Source: DAIOXA01 sp050949165 (GTDB lineage: Bacteria; Bacillota; Proteinivoracia; UBA4975). Taken from it: 64,000 bases of DNA. The notes under the pieces were generated by a model, which saw only the letters and a program-made list of their open reading frames with translations, had not been told where the DNA came from and made no database searches. The stretch lies in NCBI GenBank assembly GCA_050949165.1, contig JBMNFF010000001.1, forward strand, positions 124,001 through 188,000. Direction: 5' to 3'. Every line of letters starts with the position of its first letter. Positions within the stretch are counted from its first letter, which is position 1. Of this stretch, positions 57,121-64,000 are shown piece by piece. The translations under genes were made by a program, and so were the position numbers.

Positions 57121-57150
57121 AAGCAGGGCGCTGGGGGGGCGCCCTGCTTT
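57121..57150 (+). terminator. Terminator between rubredoxin and coat-protein gene
   Basis: Arms AAGCAGGGCG and CGCCCTGCTT around a G-rich loop, short T-run; symmetric between convergent genes. Confidence 0.65.
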
Positions 57151-57412
57151 ATCGATAGTTGCTGAAATTTTCCTGGGCCCGGGCCAGCTCATGTTTCTCG
57201 GCCGGCCGGGGGGAATGCAGTCCCCGGCGCTGCAACACCAGGAAGAGATCCCGGTGCAGTTGATGTTCCTCGTCCAGAATGCTGAGAAAGTCCTGGCGAA
57301 TATGGTCGTTGTCGGCCTCCAGCGCCGCCGAGTTGTAAAGCTTGGTCAGGTGTTTCTGGCAGGAAACTGACTCTTTCAAGATGTGTCCTGCCCGCCACTG
57401 TCCTTTCGCCAT
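57149..57412 (-). CDS. CotF-like spore coat protein
   Basis: An 87-residue helical protein. Two long helices (LKESVSCQKHLTKLYNSAALEADNDHIRQDFLSILDEEHQLHRDLFLVLQRRG) match the ferritin-like coat F domain. ATG 57412 follows CTAGGAGGGATCG. A related small protein is encoded 12 bases upstream on the same strand, so both are one transcript. Function in the spore coat is by family likeness only. Confidence 0.75.
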   Translation of the reverse strand: MAKGQWRAGHILKESVSCQKHLTKLYNSAALEADNDHIRQDFLSILDEEHQLHRDLFLVLQRRGLHSPRPAEKHELARAQENFSNYR

Positions 57413-57424
57413 TGCCGATCCCTC

Positions 57425-57643
57425 CTAGTGAATTAGGGTATGCCGGCTGCTCTGCAAATGCTGGAGCAGTGTGTTATAATGCTGTAAATGTTTGTTGGCC
57501 ATATTCTTACATATTTCCGCCACTTCCGGGTCCTGGGCCGCCTCGGCAAAGGCCTGGCATTTGCGAATGGCCATCTCCTCAGCCTGGAGGCAATCCTCCA
57601 GATAGTGCAATTCCCTCTGGGTTATTTTGCTGCTTCCCTGCAA
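57425..57643 (-). CDS. Second CotF-like spore coat protein, short
   Basis: A 72-residue protein starting at TTG 57643, which follows GGAGGCCGG. The helices REHLYLED-like (TQRELHYLEDCLQAEEMAIRKCQAFAEAAQDPEVAEICKNMANKHLQHYNTLLQHL) match the same coat F/ferritin-like pattern, in which 'D.L..E......C...A....D..V......m...H..H...L' recurs. It precedes the longer CotF-like gene in the same operon. Confidence 0.75.
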   Translation of the reverse strand: MQGSSKITQRELHYLEDCLQAEEMAIRKCQAFAEAAQDPEVAEICKNMANKHLQHYNTLLQHLQSSRHTLIH

Positions 57644-57727
57644 GCTCCGGCCTCCTTTTTTCTCTTACTTTTAGATTGCCGCAGCAGGAAAAAATTATAC
57701 TGTTTGGCTAATCTTCTCTATTCGATA

Positions 57728-57736
57728 TGGTATACT
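57728..57736 (+). promoter_or_regulatory. Extended -10 promoter of the 57763 gene
   Basis: TGG followed by TATACT; no good -35 at normal distance. Confidence 0.35.
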
Positions 57737-57762
57737 TTAGGGTATAGAAAGGGTGAGTCCCT

Positions 57763-58467
57763 GTGGAGGCAACTAAGTTGGCCAGAGCCCAAGTCCGGGA
57801 CCTGATCCAGCACTTGGCTCAGGAGCCTTTGCAAAACTATGAACTGCTCTGGGTGCTGGAGAGCTGCCTGGAGACACCTGCCAGTACCGTCTATGGCCTG
57901 GGGAGCCGGCCCGGCTCGGCAGGAATCATGGTCCTGCACCGGGACTGCGTCTGGCTAAGGCTGGACAATGAGCTGCTGCTCTCTTCTTTCCTGGCGCCCT
58001 TGCCGGAACAGGACTATTATCGCTTTTACACCACCAATCCCGTTACCCTGGACATGTTGCAGCGCTGGTTTCCCCAGGGCCAGCTCTCTCAATCCCGCCT
58101 CTGTGCCCGCAATCTGACCAAGACCTGGCGCAGGCGCTTTGTGGTGGAGGTTCAGGTCGAACCGGACAGGAACGCGCCGGGCGGGGAAATCTACCTCGTT
58201 CAAGACAAGGAAGGGGGGCTGGCGGCCAATTGTCGGGTCGAAGAGGTTGTCCGGCCCTGGCATGAGCTGGTTCAGTGGCAGCTGGTACCGGACCAAGATA
58301 TATTCTACTGGACCGAGCAGGTCCTGGGCGCAGTAACAGCCGCCCTTCTGGCCCAGGGCAAGCCTGCGGTGGTGCGGGCGGAGGACGAGAATGTGTTTGC
58401 AATCCTCGATGCTCTGGGCTATCGGGAATTTAATCAGCTCTTCTATTACGTGGCTGCCCAGGCATGA
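57763..58467 (+). CDS. GNAT-like acetyltransferase, tentative
   Basis: A 234-residue soluble protein starting at GTG 57763 after AAAGGGTGAG. The first half has no motif I can name (GIMVLHRDCVWLRLDNELLLSSFL, then YYRFYTTNPVTLDMLQRWF). The end, AAQGKPAVVRAEDENVFAILDALGYREFNQLFYYVA in outline, has the shape of the last strands of GNAT acetyltransferases, where the residues after 'A..i...lGF' close the fold. The acetyl-CoA loop is not clear. The assignment is weak. plsY follows about 50 bases later on the same strand. Confidence 0.45.
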   Translation: MEATKLARAQVRDLIQHLAQEPLQNYELLWVLESCLETPASTVYGLGSRPGSAGIMVLHRDCVWLRLDNELLLSSFLAPLPEQDYYRFYTTNPVTLDMLQRWFPQGQLSQSRLCARNLTKTWRRRFVVEVQVEPDRNAPGGEIYLVQDKEGGLAANCRVEEVVRPWHELVQWQLVPDQDIFYWTEQVLGAVTAALLAQGKPAVVRAEDENVFAILDALGYREFNQLFYYVAAQA

Positions 58468-58516
58468 CCGATCAGCCCTGGCCGGCGTCAATATTTAATG
58501 CAGGAGGCTTCAGCGA

Positions 58517-59101
58517 ATGCAGTATGCAGTTGTAGCAATATACAGCTATTTGTTGGGGGCAATCCCCTCCGCCTATCTAATCGGCAAGATTCGCGGCAAG
58601 GACATCACCAGCGAGGGCAGCGGCAACATAGGGGGTACCAATGCCTATCGGGTGCTGGGGGCAAGGCTGGGCATCCTGGTGGCCCTGATGGATGTGGGCA
58701 AGGTCATCCTGGCCCTGACAGTGACCCGGGCCTGGCTGGGGGGCGATGTCGCCGTATTCACTGCCGCCCTGGCGGCAGTAGTCGGCCATAACTGGTCAAT
58801 TTATGTAGGATTCCGCGGCGGCAAGGGGATAGCTGTTTCGGTGGGGACCTATCTCTATCTCTTCCCAGGGCTGGCGGCAATGGCCCTGGTGGTGGCTACC
58901 TTTAACGTGATTGTCACCAAGCACGTGTCCCTGGGATCCCTCAACTTCATCATGACCATGGCCTTGCTGCTGATGGTTACAGATAATGGCCCGTGGTTTA
59001 AGGTCCTGGGGCTTCTCTTTCTCATCATCGGATTTCACCGGCATCGCACGAATATAAAGGCCCTTCGTTCCGGGACCGAGCGGCGATTTGGTCAAAAATA
59101 A
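58517..59101 (+). CDS. plsY: Glycerol-3-phosphate acyltransferase PlsY
   Basis: A 194-residue membrane enzyme that uses acyl-phosphate to acylate glycerol-3-phosphate, the first step of phospholipid synthesis. The three conserved loops are present: GAIPSAYLIGKI, then SGNIGGTNAYRVLG, GHNWSIYVGFRGGKGIAVSVG, and the late HRTNIKALRSGTE. The length is normal. ATG 58517 follows TGCAGGAGG. Confidence 0.96.
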   Translation: MQYAVVAIYSYLLGAIPSAYLIGKIRGKDITSEGSGNIGGTNAYRVLGARLGILVALMDVGKVILALTVTRAWLGGDVAVFTAALAAVVGHNWSIYVGFRGGKGIAVSVGTYLYLFPGLAAMALVVATFNVIVTKHVSLGSLNFIMTMALLLMVTDNGPWFKVLGLLFLIIGFHRHRTNIKALRSGTERRFGQK

Positions 59102-59118
59102 TTCAGGAGGGGTGAAAA

Positions 59119-60480
59119 TTGGACACCAGCAAATACAAGGATGCGCTCATCAGGACGACCCAGGAACTGGTCAGGATTCCCAGCGTCAAGGAGCCCCCGG
59201 CAGGGGAAGGCAAGCCCTTCGGCGAGCCCATTGCCCTGGCCCTGGAGTACACCCTGGCCAAGGGACGGGAGTTGGGGTTTAAGACAGAGAATTTTTCTGG
59301 GTATGCCGGGCATATCGAGTATGGCCAGGGACCGGAGACGGTGGGAATCCTCTGCCATCTGGATGTGGTTCCTGCCGGCGAGGGTTGGAGCGTCAATCCC
59401 TTCGGCGGGGAAATCATCGACGACAAGATCTACGGCCGGGGAACCATCGACAACAAAGGGCCAGCCGTGGCCGCCCTCTATGCTTTGGCGGCGCTTAAGG
59501 ACTCGGGCTGGCAGCCAAGGCGCCGGGTGCGAATAATCCTGGGCACCGATGAGGAGAGCGGCTGGGCTTGCATGGACCATTATATGAAGGTCGCCGATAA
59601 ACCCCATTTGGGTTTTGCCCCCGATGCCGAGTTTCCCGTGATCAACAGCGAAAAGGGTATTTTGCACGTGGAGCTTTCGGGCAAGCTTCAGTCCCCTCAA
59701 GGCATCACCCTCAGGGAGATTCAAGGCGGCAACAGGCCCAATATGGTGCCGGATCGGTGCTCTGTCCGCCTGCAGGGAGTGGAGGCAGGGCAAGTATCCG
59801 CCCTGGCCGCCAAGCTGGGCGCCCGTCTGGATATCCGCAGGGAAGAAGAGGGGATAGCTCTGGTCTTTAAAGGGGTTTCGGCCCACGGCAGCACGCCGGA
59901 GTCAGGCGAAAATGCCATCAGCTACGCCCTGGCCCTGCTTTACCACCTGGGTTTTGAGGATGGCATCATCGGGTTCTTGTCCCAGCAGATTGGGTTCAGC
60001 CACGATGGCCGCGGGCTCAATATAGAATTCAGAGATGCCGTTTCAGGCGCCCTGACGGTGAATTTGGGTGTCATCGGCATGGAAGGGGATACTGTCAAGG
60101 CGGTGCTGGATATCAGGTATCCCGTGAGCTGCACCGAGGGGCAGGTCCTGGCGGGAATCAGCTCGGTCCTTCCCGGCCATATCACCTTGGTTTCCCAGGG
60201 TGGGAAGGGACCTCTGCATGTGGAGGCCGATTCGGAATTGATTAAGATCCTCCAGCGGGTGTATGAGAAGCACACCGGCGAGGAAGCTGAGCTCATTTCC
60301 ATCGGCGGAGGCACCTATGCCCGGGCGCTGGACAATGGCGTCGCCTTTGGCCCGGTTTTTCCAGGCCAGCCGGAGCTGGCCCATCAACCGGACGAATTTA
60401 TCTCCATTGGCCATCTCAGCAAACTCATGGCGATCTACGCCGACGCCATTTCCAAGCTGGCGGATATGGGAGGGGAATGA
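59119..60480 (+). CDS. pepV: Dipeptidase PepV-type (M20 family)
   Basis: A 453-residue zinc dipeptidase. The metal-binding blocks are GILCHLDVVPAGEGW, YGRGTIDNKGPAVAALYAL, GTDEESGWACMDHYMK and GFAPDAEFPVINSEKG, as in PepV/Sapep. A late GGGTYARALDNGVAFGPVFPG supplies the last His/Gly region. TTG 59119 follows AGGAGGGGTG. The next gene begins two bases after the stop. Confidence 0.94.
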   Translation: MDTSKYKDALIRTTQELVRIPSVKEPPAGEGKPFGEPIALALEYTLAKGRELGFKTENFSGYAGHIEYGQGPETVGILCHLDVVPAGEGWSVNPFGGEIIDDKIYGRGTIDNKGPAVAALYALAALKDSGWQPRRRVRIILGTDEESGWACMDHYMKVADKPHLGFAPDAEFPVINSEKGILHVELSGKLQSPQGITLREIQGGNRPNMVPDRCSVRLQGVEAGQVSALAAKLGARLDIRREEEGIALVFKGVSAHGSTPESGENAISYALALLYHLGFEDGIIGFLSQQIGFSHDGRGLNIEFRDAVSGALTVNLGVIGMEGDTVKAVLDIRYPVSCTEGQVLAGISSVLPGHITLVSQGGKGPLHVEADSELIKILQRVYEKHTGEEAELISIGGGTYARALDNGVAFGPVFPGQPELAHQPDEFISIGHLSKLMAIYADAISKLADMGGE

Positions 60481-60481
60481 T

Positions 60482-61042
60482 ATGAGCAAATACTGGCCGG
60501 AAGCGGGAAAAGCAAACACCGAGGCCACCTGCGCCCTCGCCTTGCAGAGGGCCCAAGAGCTGAAGATCCGGGACATTGTCGTGGCTTCCAATACCGGGGA
60601 AACTGCCCGGTTTTTGGTGGGCAAGGTGGAAAACCTGGTGGTGGTCACCCACCATGTGGGCTTCCGGGAGCCGGGGCAGGATGAAATGAGCCAGGAAGAG
60701 AGGGATTTCCTGAGTTCCCGGGGGGTGCGACTGGTCACCGCCACCCATCTCTTCGGCGGCATAGACCGGGCCGTGGCCAATAAATTCGGAGGTCTTTATC
60801 CCGGTGGGATGGTGGCCCAGACCTTGCGGCTGTTTGGCCAGGGGACCAAGGTCTGCCTGGAAATCGCCACCATGGCCATGGATGCCGGGGCCCTGCCCTG
60901 GGGCAGAGATGTGATCGCCGTGGGGGGCTCGGGTCGGGGCGCAGATACCGCCCTGGTCCTGCGGCCGACCCACGCCAAGAACTTCTTTGAAACCAAAGTC
61001 CTGGAGCTGATCTGCAAGCCCAGGGATTGGGAGGTGCGATGA
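60482..61042 (+). CDS. Pyruvate-kinase C-terminal-domain-like protein
   Basis: A 186-residue protein made only of the alpha/beta domain that in pyruvate kinase forms the C-terminal regulatory part. Typical blocks are ALQRAQELKIRDIVVASNTGETARFL, TATHLFGGIDRAVANKFGGLYPGGMVAQTLRLFGQGTKVCLEIATMAMDAG and DVIAVGGSGRGADTALVLRPTHAKNFFETKV. Stand-alone proteins of this kind are common in clostridia; the ligand is unknown. ATG 60482 starts two bases after pepV, and the stop overlaps the next start. Confidence 0.88.
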   Translation: MSKYWPEAGKANTEATCALALQRAQELKIRDIVVASNTGETARFLVGKVENLVVVTHHVGFREPGQDEMSQEERDFLSSRGVRLVTATHLFGGIDRAVANKFGGLYPGGMVAQTLRLFGQGTKVCLEIATMAMDAGALPWGRDVIAVGGSGRGADTALVLRPTHAKNFFETKVLELICKPRDWEVR

Positions 61043-61812
61043 TGCGCATAGGCATAGTAGCTAACGACTCCGGTCAAGCGGCCGCTCTGGTCAGGGAAAT
61101 GGCCCATCTCAATCTGCTCTGGGTTGCCGGCGAGGGAAACGGGCAACTGGACTACCCGGTTTACGAGGACTATTCCCAGGCTTTGACCGAGGCCCCGGTG
61201 GACTTGATCGTCGACGGCGCCGGTCAGGTCCGGGTCAGGGAGGCCATGGTGGTGCCGGCGGCGGCGGCCCTCTTTCTGCTGGGCGCCCAAGCCAGGCCGG
61301 AAAGTCTCCTCCCCGGCTTTGCCCTCACCGACTCGGCGGGCCAACTGACCGGGGCCATCGACAGGATTGCCCAGCAAATCCAGCGCCTGGACGACTATGC
61401 CCAGCAACTGTCCCAGATGGGAGGGCATTTGGACTCCCTGGCCGGCAGCATCGCCGGCGATTTGGAGCGGGTGGGCAGAATTCTCGATGCCATTACCAGA
61501 ATCGCAAAGCGCAGTAAAATCATCGGTCTCAACTCGGCCATAGAAGCCGCCCGGGTCGGCGAGCAGGGGCGGGGTTTTGCCGTGGTTGCTGAAGAAATCA
61601 AAAACCTGGCCGACGACAGCTCTCGGTCTGTCCAGGATATAGAAAAGATTCTGGAGGGAATCCACCGCTCCTCGGCAGATTTTGCACAGCGGACAGGCCT
61701 GGTCCGGGAGGTCGCGAATTTGCAGCAGGAGACCACCCAGGAAATCGCCGCCCTCCTGCAGGCCTTAAAGGAGTTGGGTGGACATTTGCAGTTACTCGCT
61801 CAGGAAGCCTGA
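61039..61812 (+). CDS. Soluble chemoreceptor-like protein with Rossmann-like N-terminal domain
   Basis: A 257-residue cytosolic protein. The C-terminal half has the methyl-accepting chemotaxis signalling hairpin (ITRIAKRSKIIGLNSAIEAARVGEQGRGFAVVAEEIKNLADDSSRSVQDI), much shorter than a full chemoreceptor. The first 90 residues, MRIGIVANDSGQAAALVREMAHLNLLWVAG to DLIVDGAGQVRVREAMVVPAAAALFLLGA, look like a small Rossmann-type ligand domain. No membrane segment is present. Tandem ATGs (61039, 61042) overlap the stop before them. The queG frame starts inside its last 35 bases. Confidence 0.82.
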   Translation: MMRIGIVANDSGQAAALVREMAHLNLLWVAGEGNGQLDYPVYEDYSQALTEAPVDLIVDGAGQVRVREAMVVPAAAALFLLGAQARPESLLPGFALTDSAGQLTGAIDRIAQQIQRLDDYAQQLSQMGGHLDSLAGSIAGDLERVGRILDAITRIAKRSKIIGLNSAIEAARVGEQGRGFAVVAEEIKNLADDSSRSVQDIEKILEGIHRSSADFAQRTGLVREVANLQQETTQEIAALLQALKELGGHLQLLAQEA

Positions 61813-62785
61813 AATAATTGCGAAAAAGCTCAAGGAGCGGGCGGCGGAATTGGGCTTTTGCGCTTTGGGAATTGCCCCGGCGCTCCTGGACCGCGATGCC
61901 GTTCAGCGCCTGGCTTCCAGACCCCGGCCGCCCTTCGTGCCCTGGGAGCCGGAATTGCGGTGCCGGGCGTCTCAGTGGTTGCCCGGCGCCAAGTCGGTCC
62001 TGGCTGGGGCAGTCGCCTACGGCGGGCGCTACGGGGTAAAATTGGGGCGGGGACAGGGCTATGTATCTCCCTTTGCCCTGGCGCCCGACTATCACTCCTT
62101 GGTGGGGGATAAGCTGGAAGGCTTGGGGCGCTATCTGACTGAGCTCGAGCCCCGGGCTAAATTCACCGTTCAGGTGGACAGCGGGCCGGGTTGCGAGCGC
62201 CTGTACGCTACGGCAGCCGGGGTAGGTTGGCAGGGCAAGAACAATTTTATCATCGTGCCGGGGAATGGATCCCTTGTCTGGCTGGGGCTCATAACCACCG
62301 ACCTGGAACTGCCTCCTGATGCGCCCTTGGCCAGCCAGTGCGGGGATTGTCAGCGCTGTCTCGCAGCTTGCCCCACTAAGGCCTATACCGGCCCCAATGC
62401 CTTTGAGCCCGGTCAGTGTATGGCCTATTGGGCGGCCAGCAAGGGCAGGCTCACGGCGCAGCAGGCTCAACTCCTGTCCGGGCACAGAATTATCTACGGT
62501 TGCGATTATTGCCAACTGGCCTGCCCCCACAATCCCCCGGCAAAGGGGGAGGGGAACATGCCCGATTTGGCAGAGATCATGACCATGAGCGCAGGACAAT
62601 TTGTGGCGCTCTTTAAAGAGAGCGCCGCCGGTTGGCGGGGCCGCAACCTCCTGCGGCGCAACGCCGTCCTGGCCAGCCAGGGTAAACCGGAGTACCGCCC
62701 AGTCCTGGAAACACTGGCGCAGGGCCGGGGAATGGTGGCGGAAACCGCCCGCTGGGTTCTCGAGGGCATGCCCGGGGATGAATAA
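61778..62785 (+). CDS. queG: Epoxyqueuosine reductase QueG-like
   Basis: A 335-residue cobalamin- and iron-sulfur-dependent enzyme; true QueG makes queuosine from epoxyqueuosine in tRNA. It has the family start (LKERAAELGFCALGIAPA), VDSGPGCERLYATAAGVGWQGKNNFIIVPGNGSLVWLGLI, and the two [4Fe-4S] motifs CGDCQRCLAACPTKAY and CDYCQLACPHN. A HEAT-like tail ends the protein. GTG 61778 follows TAAAGGAG and overlaps the previous gene by 35 bases. Other queuosine genes are not in the window. Confidence 0.9.
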   Translation: MDICSYSLRKPEIIAKKLKERAAELGFCALGIAPALLDRDAVQRLASRPRPPFVPWEPELRCRASQWLPGAKSVLAGAVAYGGRYGVKLGRGQGYVSPFALAPDYHSLVGDKLEGLGRYLTELEPRAKFTVQVDSGPGCERLYATAAGVGWQGKNNFIIVPGNGSLVWLGLITTDLELPPDAPLASQCGDCQRCLAACPTKAYTGPNAFEPGQCMAYWAASKGRLTAQQAQLLSGHRIIYGCDYCQLACPHNPPAKGEGNMPDLAEIMTMSAGQFVALFKESAAGWRGRNLLRRNAVLASQGKPEYRPVLETLAQGRGMVAETARWVLEGMPGDE

Positions 62786-62833
62786 TCTTATCCACTATCT
62801 CCAACGCTAAGGATGAGGCAAAGGAGGTAGTCT

Positions 62834-63364
62834 ATGAATAATCAGAAGCAGATGCAGGAATTGGAGGCGATTAAGTCCCAACAGAACCTGTCCCAGCAAG
62901 AGAATGCGGAATACCAGGCTCCTTCGCAGTTGGCGCCCTTGGACCAGTTGCGCATGCAATTGCACAGCATTGAGCAGGATCTTCGCCGGCAGAAGCTGGA
63001 AACAGAGGCCGGCCTCCAGGATACCTTTAGCCAGGCGGCGGGAGGACTGGGGGATTGTCAGGCCCTGGCTCAGCTGCTGCAGATCTCCAACAGCCTGGGC
63101 AATCTGGTTAAAAATCAAGGACTGCAGGGGAACTCCGCCCAATACCGCCAGCTCCTCACTCAATTGGACCAGGATTTGCACCGGCAGATTCAGTCCGGTT
63201 CCCAGCAGGTCATGCGCAGCCTCCAGCAGGGAGTCACTGCCCTGGCCCAGGCCAACGCCGCTCTCCTGGACAATCAGAACTATCAGCAGATTCTTCACTG
63301 GGTTCACCAGAGTCGCTTGCTCCTGGCCAATTGGGAGGCGGGAGGTGGCGGCGATATCCACTAG
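62834..63364 (+). CDS. Glutamine-rich coiled-coil protein of unknown function
   Basis: A 176-residue soluble protein, very rich in Gln and Leu (QSGSQQVMRSLQQGVTALAQANAALLDNQNYQQIL). Heptad-like helices run through its whole length, with no signal peptide or membrane segment. ATG 62834 follows AAAGGAGGTAG. I do not recognise the family. Such Gln-rich helical proteins occur among sporulation and coat-associated hypotheticals, but nothing here proves that. A strong terminator follows. Confidence 0.65.
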   Translation: MNNQKQMQELEAIKSQQNLSQQENAEYQAPSQLAPLDQLRMQLHSIEQDLRRQKLETEAGLQDTFSQAAGGLGDCQALAQLLQISNSLGNLVKNQGLQGNSAQYRQLLTQLDQDLHRQIQSGSQQVMRSLQQGVTALAQANAALLDNQNYQQILHWVHQSRLLLANWEAGGGGDIH

Positions 63365-63369
63365 CATCC

Positions 63370-63392
63370 ACTGCCGGTTCCGGCAGTTTTTT
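63370..63392 (+). terminator. Terminator after the Gln-rich gene
   Basis: Arms ACTGCCGG and CCGGCAGT with a TT centre, then six T. Confidence 0.85.
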
Positions 63393-63393
63393 C

Positions 63394-63421
63394 TTGACGG
63401 GAAAGGAAAATATGATATTCT
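63394..63421 (+). promoter_or_regulatory. Promoter of the marR-type gene
   Basis: TTGACG, 16 bases, TATTCT, about 48 bases before the ATG. Confidence 0.6.
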
Positions 63422-63422
63422 T

Positions 63423-63437
63423 TTCATAGAGAATGAA
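63423..63437. promoter_or_regulatory. Candidate operator of the MarR regulator
   Basis: Inverted repeat TTCAT-AGAGA-ATGAA directly after the -10 box, where a bound MarR dimer would block transcription of its own gene. Confidence 0.4.
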
Positions 63438-63469
63438 ATTCGCCTATCGAAATACTTTGGAGGTGTGGC

Positions 63470-63919
63470 ATGGAAACTTTTGAACCCTACGTCGGAGAGA
63501 TTGACAAGCTGATCAGGCGTGTGAGTTTTGTTATCAAGTGCCGAGGCAGGGACATACTCAATGAGTTTGACATCACTACACCCCAGTTTAACGCCCTTCT
63601 TCTCTTAAAGGAGCACGGCGATATGACCATCGGCGATTTGGGCGCCAAGATGTACTTGGCCAGCAGCACCGCCACAGATCTCATCGACAGGATGGAACGC
63701 AACGGCTTGGTGGTTCGGGTGCGGGACAGCAATGACCGCCGGGTGGTTCGCCTGCACATGTTGGAAAAGGGCCATCAGATGATCAAGGAGGTTCTGACCA
63801 ACCGCAAGCGCTACCTCAGCACCATCCTCAGCCAAGTGCCGGAAGCGGAGCTGGAAGCCTTGAAAAAAGCCCTCCAGTCCCTGTACGAACTGATGAAACC
63901 CGAGGTTGCCAAGGAATAA
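63470..63919 (+). CDS. MarR-family transcriptional regulator
   Basis: A 149-residue winged-helix repressor. The DNA-binding part reads TTPQFNALLLLKEHGDMTIGDLGAKMYLASSTATDLIDRMERNGLVVRVRDSNDRRVVRLHMLEKG, with the wing DSNDRRVVRL typical of MarR. N- and C-terminal helices form the dimer part. ATG 63470 follows TTGGAGGTG. A small inverted repeat lies on its own promoter. The gene that begins at the window edge is a likely target or partner. Confidence 0.93.
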   Translation: METFEPYVGEIDKLIRRVSFVIKCRGRDILNEFDITTPQFNALLLLKEHGDMTIGDLGAKMYLASSTATDLIDRMERNGLVVRVRDSNDRRVVRLHMLEKGHQMIKEVLTNRKRYLSTILSQVPEAELEALKKALQSLYELMKPEVAKE

Positions 63920-63989
63920 CTCCTTTCCGTAGTCGCACTGCTTTCAGCAGGGGCTGCGGTTTATTCTTGCATTAATGGAGGTAATATCG

Positions 63990-64000
63990 GTGGAACTAGC
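63990..64000 (+). CDS. Start of an unidentified gene cut by the window edge
   Basis: GTG GAA CTA follows AATGGAGGTAATATC, a good ribosome binding site, about 70 bases after the MarR gene. Only four codons are visible. Confidence 0.4.

Overview
The window looks like chromosomal DNA from a GC-rich, endospore-forming Firmicute of clostridial type, probably an anaerobe. Support comes from a three-gene GerA-family germination cluster, two CotF-like coat proteins, a LysM-repeat protein without signal peptide, a tyrosine T-box leader, a PyrR attenuator, AGGAGG-type ribosome binding sites with many GTG/TTG starts, rubredoxin, FeoAB and methionine gamma-lyase. No phage, plasmid or CRISPR region was seen. 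The one clear mobile element is a 1.3-kb IS3-family insertion.

Layout. 1-5.5 kb: a partial gene preceded by a folded RNA leader, an MpsC/DUF2294-like gene, an adjacent pair of isoprenoid-alcohol kinase-like membrane proteins (DUF92/VTE6-like and VTE5-like), plsC, free methionine-R-sulfoxide reductase and membrane-anchored hypotheticals. 5.5-9 kb: T-box-controlled tyrS and pepF. 9-17.2 kb: a membrane Mrr-like nuclease-fold protein, then an overlapping operon of a degenerate UvrD-like protein, an intact UvrD-like helicase, a stand-alone Fe-S PD-(D/E)XK nuclease and RecJ. This resembles an AddAB machine split into separate chains. 17.2-23.4 kb: SurA-like lipoprotein, Nudix hydrolase, LysM repeat protein and a heterodimeric ABC exporter. 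23.4-24.8 kb: an IS150-type element inserted inside a REPIN-like palindrome.

24.9-34 kb: an ATP-grasp ligase, feoA and feoB (the junction is out of frame), an amino-sugar operon (GH4 phospho-glycosidase, ChbG deacetylase, PTS IICBA), a lipoprotein and a serpin lipoprotein. 34-38.7 kb: a TyrR-like ACT-PAS-AAA+ regulator with palindromic boxes before itself and before methionine gamma-lyase, which has a -24/-12 promoter, then a frameshifted PyrR-controlled uracil permease. 38.7-47.2 kb: ger operon, FAD oxidoreductase, MATE exporter, tRNA-Ala, gamma-glutamyltransferase. 47.4-54.6 kb: TPM-like protein with PspA, a protein with three FMN-binding repeats, a Nudix protein, an L,D-transpeptidase and a solute-binding lipoprotein. 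54.6-64 kb: cysteine desulfurase, thiI and rubredoxin, coat proteins, plsY, pepV, a pyruvate-kinase-C-like protein, a soluble chemoreceptor-like protein, queG and a MarR regulator.

The points most worth checking are the split helicase-nuclease operon with RecJ, the TyrR-like/sigma-54 control of methionine gamma-lyase, the multi-flavin protein, the folded RNA at 211-363, the VTE5/VTE6-like pair, and the IS-interrupted REPIN. All reading was by eye; no searches or folding programs were run.
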